A stretch of 64,000 nucleotides of DNA from Echinococcus granulosus (lineage: Eukaryota; Platyhelminthes; Cestoda; Cyclophyllidea; Taeniidae): positions 296,322 through 360,321 of the forward strand of contig NW_020170415.1 in NCBI RefSeq assembly GCF_000524195.1, written 5' to 3'. Both the position numbers and the translations under genes were made by a program. Shown here in pieces: positions 41,725 to 57,499 of the stretch. Position 1 is the first letter of the stretch. Every line of letters starts with the position of its first letter. The notes beneath the pieces are model-generated. The model did not search any database. It was not told where the DNA came from and worked only from the letters and a program-made list of their open reading frames with translations.

Positions 41725-42591
41725 AATGCGCCAAATCGTACATTGCAAAGACCTCGCCTGAGTTTAAAAGGAGTGAAATGAATGTAGGCTGATAGTAACC
41801 TGAGAACAACTATCTTTTTGTAGTTCCCGATCAGCAGTTGAATTGGGCAGTTGGGTACCGCAAACTGTTGTCTCGTAGCGGTGATTGGTAGTCCTCTGAG
41901 CTCCCACTGAGCAATGTGCTAAATTGTCATTTTTTGTCAATAGTGAAGTTAGCTTTCAAGGATTTATCCCTCACCCTCAAATACTCAAACGCCATCTCGG
42001 GAACGGGACATTCTTAAGTATTTTATGGAAAGAACTTCACATTTGTCATTGAGTCAGTCTTTGCATCTTCAGTGGTCCAGTAACTGATCTGCGAACCGAC
42101 CTCCGCTCATCTCTGGTGAGTTGTGGCTCCTCACCATCCTCCTAACACCATTAACATCATCGTAATTAACCTTATCCTAATCGTTTTTCGTCCATGTTGT
42201 GATTTGTTCGCATGGTAAGGGCTAGATGAGTGCATGACACGCATGATACGCTAGTTTTATGTAATGCGAAGTACGGAGTCGGATAATCTTGGAGTGAGTT
42301 GAACCCTAGGGCGCTTGCAAACTTGATTTATCAATCGCTGCGTGAGGTTACCTCGGTCCATCATACATGGGTACTTTAAATTGGTTCTGCATTTTAGCGA
42401 AGGGCCCACCGGGACAACGAAGCCTCATCAATTACCAATCACTGCCTCGACTGTGGCAAAAGCATCACGGTGGCACTGGTAGCCATTCCTCGTCCGACCA
42501 CAATCTTGAGGCCTGGGCCAGTGGCGACAAAGGTTGCTATGGCTCCCAGGTTGCCCCCGATCGGTACCACCCTTGCAACATTCAACTCTGA
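6637..42591 (+). CDS. MAGI: MAGI-family inverted MAGUK scaffold (WW and PDZ domains)
   Basis: Membrane-associated guanylate kinase with inverted domain order; in animals it scaffolds receptors, PTEN-like phosphatases and catenin-linked complexes at cell junctions and synapses. Reconstructed exons: 6637-7177, 7630-7749, 8416-8540, 9004-9423, 10667-10982 (contains the N gap), 15509-15917, 19181-19239, 20954-20987, 21455-21528, 27180-27495, 28954-29123, 31460-31678, 35154-35319, 37263-37433, 37505-37740, 40560-40908 and 42398-42591. Phases agree at every junction outside the gap. The product is about 1,300 residues, against roughly 1,450 for vertebrate MAGI1. Domain order is PDZ0, remnant GK, WW, PDZ1-PDZ5, proline-rich tail. 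Only one WW domain is seen where vertebrates have two. Introns reach 5.6 kb and contain repeats. An alternative 3' structure (donor at 40694) is described separately. Identity is very secure; individual boundaries are read by eye. Confidence 0.93.
9004..10982 (+). CDS. MAGI: MAGI exons 4-5: WW domain and PDZ1 (interrupted by assembly gap)
   Basis: Exon 4 (9004-9423) starts with an eight-Gln tract, then the WW domain [20 protein letters not shown] followed by KTQYEPP. This matches the second MAGI WW, which has Tyr instead of the second Trp. The start of PDZ1 follows, with the carboxylate loop [10 protein letters not shown]. Exon 5 begins at 10667 ([20 protein letters not shown]) and carries [17 protein letters not shown], closely resembling MAGI PDZ1. 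A 100-N gap at 10848-10947 breaks the exon after the last strand. Coding resumes with [11 protein letters not shown] and a strong donor at 10983. The gap need not truly be 100 bases, and as written it does not preserve frame. Confidence 0.9.
10848..10947. other. Assembly gap (100 N) inside MAGI PDZ1 exon
   Basis: Exactly 100 N, a conventional placeholder. It removes the end of PDZ1 and the start of the PDZ1-PDZ2 linker and may hide an intron. Confidence 0.98.
10983..15508 (+). other. MAGI intron 5 with a family A repeat
   Basis: A 4.5 kb intron between a gtaagg donor and an acceptor at 15508. It contains a long family A copy at about 12720-13600. Small open frames at 11412-11678 and 14285-14539 (both minus) have no recognisable domain. 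Confidence 0.6.
12720..13600 (+). repeat. Family A repeat, long copy
   Basis: Shares ordered blocks with the copies at 30 kb and 39 kb: CTCTCCTTTTGAGCGTCGT, GGCCATCACAACGT, GTGCAACTGAGA, TTCACGGCCACGGCTAGTG and CTTCTTCCGTC. Near 13500-13590 it ends in sequence resembling the element's own start (GGCTGGGAGGCTACC, GGAGACCATGTCGCCCAG). No coding capacity is visible. Confidence 0.75.
15509..15917 (+). CDS. MAGI: MAGI exon 6: PDZ2
   Basis: Encodes a Ser/Ala/Gly-rich linker and then a complete PDZ domain: [40 protein letters not shown] and [10 protein letters not shown]. These match the GFGFTIADSPGGGGQRVK and LKEGDLIVEVN blocks of vertebrate MAGI PDZ2. It starts after ttcaag at phase 0 and ends one base into a codon before a gtatcc donor. 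The downstream exon restores frame with LPISVDKK, the counterpart of vertebrate LPVPKKSP. Confidence 0.92.
16880..17055 (+). repeat. Family A repeat, short terminal-part copy in MAGI intron 6
   Basis: Contains GGAGGGCTGGGTAGCTAC, GCCGCCCAGCGGGAGTACAA and GCCCGAGTAAGCAAAACGAA, matching the first 200 bp of long family A copies, notably the one at 12.7 kb. The internal section is missing. Confidence 0.65.
19181..21528 (+). CDS. MAGI: MAGI exons 7-9: three small linker exons between PDZ2 and PDZ3
   Basis: Three short exons of 59, 34 and 74 nt (19181-19239, 20954-20987, 21455-21528) have good acceptors and donors, and their phases chain without a stop (1-0, 0-1, 1-0). They encode [31 protein letters not shown] and [12 protein letters not shown] with a final HPADYNM. 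The last resembles the vertebrate MAGI segment just before PDZ3 (NFGECPDYQE-like). Exons this small are easily missed by gene finders. Exon 8 is the least certain because of its size. Confidence 0.72.
19945..20395 (+). repeat. Family B repeat, copy 1
   Basis: Shares colinear blocks with the copy near 23.9-24.3 kb: CAGTCTATCCTTTTACA, ATGGCGGGTGATGAACCACT against ATGGCGGGCGATGAACTACT, AGAAAGACG/AGAAAGACA, and GTCGGCGCGTGGACGCC against GTCGACGCGTGGAACGCC. Similarity looks substantial by eye. No protein domain is visible. Confidence 0.65.
22263..22362. other. Assembly gap (100 N) in MAGI intron 9
   Basis: Run of 100 N; no recognised coding sequence touches it. Confidence 0.98.
23890..24330 (+). 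repeat. Family B repeat, copy 2
   Basis: Aligns by eye with 19945-20395 in the same orientation. It starts GGCAGTCTATCCTTTTACAT and runs through GACAGCCAGTCTTACGTGAG and the GTCGACGCGTGGA block. The sequences upstream of the two copies differ, so the left boundary is probably near the shared CAGTCTATCC. Confidence 0.65.
27180..27495 (+). CDS. MAGI: MAGI exon 10: low-complexity linker before PDZ3
   Basis: Open from the acceptor ccccgcag to a gtgaga donor. It encodes a Ser/Thr/Gly/Arg-rich segment ([18 protein letters not shown] and [20 protein letters not shown]) that ends CLQQGLSR plus one base. Phase fits exon 9 and exon 11. No domain is visible; its position matches the variable linker between PDZ2 and PDZ3 in MAGI proteins. 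Confidence 0.8.
28954..31678 (+). CDS. MAGI: MAGI exons 11-12: PDZ3
   Basis: Exon 11 (28954-29123) ends with the PDZ carboxylate loop [18 protein letters not shown]. Exon 12 (31460-31678) continues [20 protein letters not shown], then [20 protein letters not shown], matching the [20 protein letters not shown] and ELICVDGTPVIGKSH parts of vertebrate PDZ3. The phase 0 junction splits the domain right after the GLGF-type loop. The exon 12 tail is Ser/Thr/Pro-rich. Confidence 0.9.
30020..30985 (+). repeat. Family A repeat, long copy in MAGI intron 11 or 12 region
   Basis: Begins with a block like CGTCCTGAGACTTCTTCAAA and ATAATACTAGGGCTAAATAT, and runs through GGATCTGAGGGTTTGCCCTA, GTGTTCTCACTTCAGTGCTG, CCGTCACGTTAAG and a terminal GTGTATTATCGACATGCAGA. 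The final block again resembles the element's start. It lies in intron 11 (29124-31459) in sense orientation to MAGI. Confidence 0.75.
31679..35153 (+). other. MAGI intron 12
   Basis: A 3.5 kb intron with a 15-C homopolymer at 34123-34137. A hydrophobic open frame at 33740-34078 lacks homology I recognise, and its track start is not a clear ATG context. I see no nested gene. Confidence 0.55.
34123..34137 (+). repeat. Poly-C homopolymer (15)
   Basis: Uninterrupted run of 15 cytosines in MAGI intron 12; length may be an assembly estimate. Confidence 0.9.
35154..37433 (+). CDS. MAGI: MAGI exons 13-14: PDZ4
   Basis: Exon 13 (35154-35319) encodes a Ser/Thr linker and the beginning of PDZ4, [20 protein letters not shown], close to vertebrate NEGFGFVIVSS. 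Exon 14 (37263-37433) carries [20 protein letters not shown] and [20 protein letters not shown], matching [20 protein letters not shown] and AVNG. The donor that keeps frame is the GTCAGG at 35320; reading on to later GT sites gives the wrong phase. Exon 14 ends one base into a codon before gtgagt. Confidence 0.9.
36465..37045 (+). repeat. Family A repeat, internally shortened copy
   Basis: Starts TGTAGCACGTCGAGACTTCC and shows the AATATGCATTATCGACGTAC, ACTTCAGTGCTGTCCAGCCA and GACGGTTCACGGCTGG blocks. The internal section around GTGCAACTGAGA seen in other copies is missing or much diverged, so this copy is about 0.58 kb. Confidence 0.72.
37505..40908 (+). CDS. MAGI: MAGI exons 15-16: PDZ5 and proline-rich extension
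   Basis: Exon 15 (37505-37740) has a Gln/Tyr/His-rich linker and then [20 protein letters not shown] and [19 protein letters not shown], matching vertebrate PDZ5 ([27 protein letters not shown]). Exon 16 (40560-40908) continues [20 protein letters not shown] and [14 protein letters not shown] and then a Pro-rich tail. Exon 16 has two plausible donors: gtaagg at 40695 (excluding the Pro-rich part) and gtaggt at 40909 (including it). The intron between exons 14 and 15 is only 71 nt. Confidence 0.9.
37742..37777 (+). repeat. (CA)n microsatellite
   Basis: Nearly perfect CA dinucleotide tract immediately after the exon 15 donor; one GC interruption. Confidence 0.95.
38795..39720 (+). repeat. Family A repeat, long copy with a second terminal block
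   Basis: The left part has GATGTATTATTGACGTATAG and GGGAGGCCGTTCTACCCGC. The middle has TCTCTCCTTTTGAGCGTCGT, TCGGCCATCACAACGTAATC and CACTTCAGTGTTGCCCAGCC. After CTTCTTCCGTCACATTAAGG comes a fresh copy of the starting block at 39585-39720 (GAGACTTCCTTGAAGACGAG, GGGCTGAGTGGCTACCGG). This is the clearest example of terminal direct repeats, or of two copies abutting. Confidence 0.75.
41670..41722 (+). repeat. (AC)n microsatellite
   Basis: About 53 bp of AC dinucleotides with a single interruption, in the last MAGI intron. Confidence 0.95.
42398..42591 (+). CDS. MAGI: MAGI exon 17: C-terminal exon
   Basis: Acceptor attttag at 42397. Joined in phase 1 to 40908 it encodes [20 protein letters not shown], an [14 protein letters not shown] segment and a final CNIQL, with stop at 42589-42591. 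The last residues I-Q-L fit a hydrophobic-X-hydrophobic PDZ ligand pattern. The same exon is also open in another frame to 42808, which would be used if exon 16 ends at 40694. I prefer the first option on residue composition, but it is not proven. Confidence 0.62.
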
Positions 42592-43541
42592 CCACCACAA
42601 ACCCCATAAGTTCCCTTTTCACATTTCCTGTGTTCCGACGCCACTTTATTTTGACCAGACACTTCTACTGCCTTTTGCTTTTAATACAGAAATATTTTAT
42701 CATGGTGATGTAATGTTTTGGAATGAGCTCCGCCTAGAACCTCTTTTGTGTGTAATTGGTGAGATGTGGGATTATCATAGAATACTGTGCAAAATTCCGG
42801 TAGGGTAGTGGTCTCTTCCGAGTACGGCGAATGCACGCTAAGGGGTGTGAAATCAGGGCGGCTGGGCTGCCTCCATTTGTTCGGGTGTTTTTGTTTGGGT
42901 CAAGACAACCCTGATATGTAAACCGGTGTCGAAACACAAGACATTAATCGGTGAGTATGTGCAAGTCAGTTATGTGAGCGTAATTATTTTAGAAACCCAT
43001 GTAGCACCCCGAGACCTCTCTGAAGGCGTAAGCGAACATATTACTCGGGCAGGAAAAATATCGTCAAAATGCAGTAGGGGGTGGGGGTATTGCCATGGCC
43101 CAGAGGCCGGCCCAGCCGGCGAAAGCACGACTGCTCTTCACCGAAATCAGAGGGTTAAACAACCAACGTATTACCCTTCCTGAGCACAAAGAAAAGTGCT
43201 GTTATTTTAGGGTAAATCATGTCACTGTTAGTTTAGCCACAAATTAAAGAAAAAATTAGCAAAATTGCCGGCAAATATACATTAGAGCAGAATTACAGGT
43301 CCAGGTGGCTGTGCTCATCATATTCGAAATGATTGGAAAGGTGATAAAATTATGAAAGATATTATTTTTGTATTTTTAAAAACTAAAAATAAAAACCAAA
43401 AAACACAACAAGTCGATGCATTATAATTATTTTTAAATTGCTCCTCATCAAATAATTAAACCATTAAAACTGATATTGTTTTTTACTGACTAACCTTCAT
43501 TAAGGTCGCCATAACCTTGAACCTGGAAAGCGGGTTTCACG
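42592..43541. other. MAGI 3' region and intergenic space before RIC3-like gene
   Basis: Holds the alternative coding frame to 42808, a short family A copy at about 43000-43180 and a very AT-rich stretch at 43355-43475 just upstream of the next gene. No clear AATAAA directly follows the MAGI stop. Confidence 0.5.
43000..43180 (+). repeat. Family A repeat, short terminal-part copy
   Basis: TGTAGCACCCCGAGACCTCT, CATATTACTCGGGCAGG and GGCCCAGAGGCCGGCCCAGC match the first block of the family. The internal section is absent. Confidence 0.65.
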
Positions 43542-45108
43542 ATGACCGTATCCACCGTGAATGTTGTTGTGCCAGCGTTCAGTTGCGTAGTGTTTTGCGT
43601 CTTTTATGTCTTCATTATTCAACCTACCGTTTTTCGCCTTTTTGGGCTACAGCAGCCAGGTNNNNNNNNNNNNNNNNNNNNNNNNNNNNNNNNNNNNNNN
43701 NNNNNNNNNNNNNNNNNNNNNNNNNNNNNNNNNNNNNNNNNNNNNNNNNNNNNNNNNNNNNGCAGGTAAAGCTTCCTAATGACTGCTACTTTCATATCAG
43801 ATCGAAGTATCGAGAGAATAAAGCCAACTTCGCAGGTTTGGTGGAATTGGTTATTGTTTGTTTTTTAAAAGCAGGAATCTGAATACTCACAGCGGCATGT
43901 AACTATGCCCAAAAAGAAAGACAGAGACCCTGGAATAATTGCAACAATCTTACCATTTTATGCCTTCGGGATATTTATTTATCTAGTATACACTATCGTT
44001 AAGGTTAGTCTAGGATTTTTAGTAAGTCTGTATAATTACAACAGTAAAATGAGCTTTTGCTTCTCAGAGCATAGTTTAAGGAGTGGCTTTACTAGATATT
44101 TATATTTAATTTGCTATGGTTTAAAGATGGTTGCTTTTTACTTAGTTGCTGAACAATCGAAGAAAAGTAAAGTCAAAGGAGAAGGAAAAGCACTTGAACG
44201 ATTATTATCGTAATTTTTGCTACGTTTCTGAAAAAGGAAAATTCAAAATGGACAGCGACTCCTCTGATGATGAACATGGGAATGGACTACGTAAATTTAG
44301 AACTCCATGTAAGCTCAACACTTCTAACAAATTATTTTGCAATTTTTTAGGTGACATAGGATGGTCATCTGCTCCAGAAAGTTCCAATGCAACCTCCAAT
44401 GTCTGTCGCTCAGTCGCAGATCTGCCCAAGGACTTGGAATACTTACTCAAAAAGGCCGATGAAGATAATCTAGGCAAGCTGTAAAACGTCCTTAAGTATT
44501 TTTAACTATTTCGTGGCGTTGTATTACTGTACCGTATTGTCAGAGTCTTCATGTCTCAACATCTCTTTACTTTAAGCTGAAGGCAATGAATATGATTTGG
44601 TTAGCTTCCCCTGAACTATGCGTCTACTTTTACTAAAGTCAGCCCACATTTATCCTCTAGTTAAATTATTTCTTTAAATGCAAAATGTTTGCAAAAATCT
44701 GGACTTCATGCATGATTAACATGGGTTATCTTCTTGCCCTTACAGTCCCTGCAATTAATTTTCTATTGTAACAAGAATAATGAGTCAAATTTTTGACGGT
44801 TTTTTTAATGCACTAATACCAAGTATAAACGTGCATGTAATTCTATAGATGTTCCAAGTACTAAAATATTTGAGCATAGAAAGTGGAGCTGTCTGTCCGT
44901 TCTAGATGACGTGGAGATAACGCGGCTGCGAACTCTTCTCGAGCAGATGGAGATCGAGATGACTCGTCTGCTGGAGGCTGTGAATAGTTCGGCCACTCTC
45001 CTCACGCAGCCCCGTAGTGAGAGGGGCAAAAGTGAGGTGATGGATGCGCAGTGCATCGATGCTCACAGCGATGACAGCGAGGCACTCTTCTCAGCTGAAG
45101 AAAATTAA
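43542..45108 (+). CDS. RIC3: RIC3-like acetylcholine receptor chaperone
   Basis: RIC-3 proteins are ER membrane chaperones needed for maturation of nicotinic acetylcholine receptors. Proposed exons are 43542-43765 (with a 100-N gap), 43875-44003, 44146-44308, 44351-44480 and 44880-45108. Exon 1 encodes a hydrophobic N-terminal segment (VVVPAFSCVVFCVFYVFIIQ). Exon 2 holds the hallmark second membrane segment IIATILPFYAFGIFIYLVYT, close to vertebrate IIPIYGFGIFLYILYILFK, preceded by PKKKDRDPG. Exon 3 is Lys-rich then acidic (DSDSSDDEH). The last exon has a coiled-coil-like LRTLLEQMEIEMTRLLEAV, as in other RIC3 proteins. The exon 4 donor and exon 5 acceptor are the weakest calls: exon 4 could instead stop at 44484, and exon 5 could start at 44906. 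Confidence 0.74.
43662..43761. other. Assembly gap (100 N) in RIC3-like exon 1
   Basis: Run of 100 N after QQPG. The sequence immediately after it reads gcag then gtaaag, consistent with an exon end and donor at 43765/43766. Confidence 0.98.
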
Positions 45109-55329
<10,221 letters not shown>

Positions 55330-57499
55330 ACCTTCCACGCGTCATTCTCTCTTTGTTCTCTCTGTACGTGTGTAAAAATTGATTTATCGATGGTATTCCT
55401 TCCATCTCTTTCCGATCCTCCAATGTAAATAGATACATATGCGAACACTCACATGCTCCGTAGCCTAACATTCTGTGATTATTTGTTTCCTTTTTCCTCT
55501 CCTTTGTCTCTCTCTCTATGTGTGCATGTGCGTGCGCATGTGTGTTTAATTCCGGCCGTGTGCGGTATGATGTCTGTGGTTGCTCTCTGACACTCAGAAT
55601 ATAGTTAATCGATGGACGGCACAACCACCGACACTGCCACACCCACTCCTGCGTGTGCGTCTGTGACTGCTGGAGTGTTGTGCCTCCACACTCAAGTACG
55701 AGCATCCACTAAATCGAGCAACATTCCCATTTAAGGGCCTCTGCGTGTGTGCGTGTCATTCTCTACACATGCAAGCACCGTCTACACTTTGTCATATCCA
55801 TCACACTTGGTTTGGCAGATGTACTACTCCCCCCCCCCCACTCCCGTGATACATGAATCGGCCTCCTCGGCTGCTTGTTTACGCTTCAAGCCCCAATTGT
55901 AATTCCTCCTATTCTTTCTCTTCCTCCTCCTCCTAATGCACCAGTAAACGGTTCATCCTTCATTTTTTTGGAGGGGTGCCACGATCTATTTTTCCAACTG
56001 CTTACATGTTCAATGTGATCGGGGCACTAGCTGCTGCCATCAGCCTCAAAACGGAGGGTTGGGCGAGGCTTAGTTGTGTCAGTGAATCGGCTCTACATAT
56101 CACATGCAGTTTCTGAATGCACAGCTTCTTCGAATTTGATAGCATTGCATAACCCGAAGTCGGTGCTTAGGTGTGTGCGCGAATGAATGCGCTTGCGGGT
56201 GTTCCATGGAAATTTATCAGTTTCATGCGCAAGTGAGGTGCATTGGTACGATTTGTTTATCGGGTGGTTTTCATCTGAGAAGTGAGCGATTCTGTTTGGT
56301 ACTGATGCCAACTTTTACACTTATGTCAGCTAGACGCGAGCAGTCACTTGTCTTGATAGATGCTTAAGTGTTGCGCTGGAGCGTTGGTCTGCCACCGGCT
56401 TCAGGTTCACATGCTGAGTGGAGCTATGGCAACCATTGCACCAAGTTGAGGTTTGTTTCAAAACCGACGAATTCAATCAAATGCGCCAGTCGCGGATGGT
56501 TGCCAAACTCTACTTTAGGCGGTTTGCAGTCACAGCCCAGCAGCACGTACGCTGGCGTAATTGAAGCTTCGCAAAACTGCAAGCAAATGCAGAATCGTAG
56601 ATTCGGCAGCACGATAGATTCGGTCGGACGAGTGGGGTTCGCACGGTGCTGAGTCATCAAAGGTCAGGTCTGTTTGCAGGTAGGGGGTTGAATGACAGCT
56701 GTAAAAGTTGCTTCCACTAAACTCCTGTGCTGTAGATATTTCGTTGGTTTAGAAACGAACGTGAGATCTAGGATACCACGCATGAAAACCGGTGTTGGAC
56801 CAGTATAACTGTTAACAGCTAGTGGTAAGGCATAACTGCAGATAATTAGGCTGTGTTCATAAAGCAGAAGACCGAATCTTTGACTACAGAATTATATTGC
56901 TTTGCTGTAAAGGATAGGGAGCGTTTGCTATTTAGGCATTTCATTGCATATGCCATATTGTTAAGGGAATGGAGGGCCTCATGAACTAACTAGAAATTTG
57001 CAGTATAAATACATGCAATGCGGAACTGGACTTGAGTATCAAAAAAAGCAAAGAACGCATTAAATCGGAGAGTTGGTCGTTTATACATTTGGTCCAAAGG
57101 CCTTTAAATAAAAGCCAACCAACTGGCAATTTAATGGAGAGTGATGTTACATTCATTCAAATACCCTTGGGCACACTGAAAAAGCCAAAACAAATAACAT
57201 ACACCACTTTATCGCCAATTGTTCCTATTAACAAGTTCAAATAGGATGCGACTAATAACAAGCGGTCTTACGGTAAGTCCAAGAATGCAATACAAGTTAG
57301 AATCGATCATAGAAACCGCTGTATAACGAGCGCACAGTACTTAATTAAATGTTTTACCAAAGCTGCGATTCTAAATATATCTTTAAATGGGGGGTTATAA
57401 TTAAACGTATGGGATCAAATACCACTGCTTAAAGGCCCCCTCTTATAAGGAGCGAATTTTGATATTCGTGGGGATTGACGTCTTGGGTTTGCTCGTGAA
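55330..57499. other. HIPK 3' region and intergenic space before METTL16
   Basis: Starts with pyrimidine- and GT-rich sequence expected of a 3' UTR and contains an 11-C run (55829-55839). Small open frames at 56368-56652 and 57032-57244 have no recognisable domain or clear splice partners. The METTL16 promoter must lie near its right end. Confidence 0.45.

Noticed and set aside
43800..43835. Possible small exon in the RIC3-like gene after the gap
   Set aside because: It has acceptor- and donor-like ends, but its exit phase would put a stop in the membrane-segment exon.
56368..57244. Short frames between HIPK and METTL16
   Set aside because: Open frames on both strands with no domain; METTL16 already has a convincing start at 57500.
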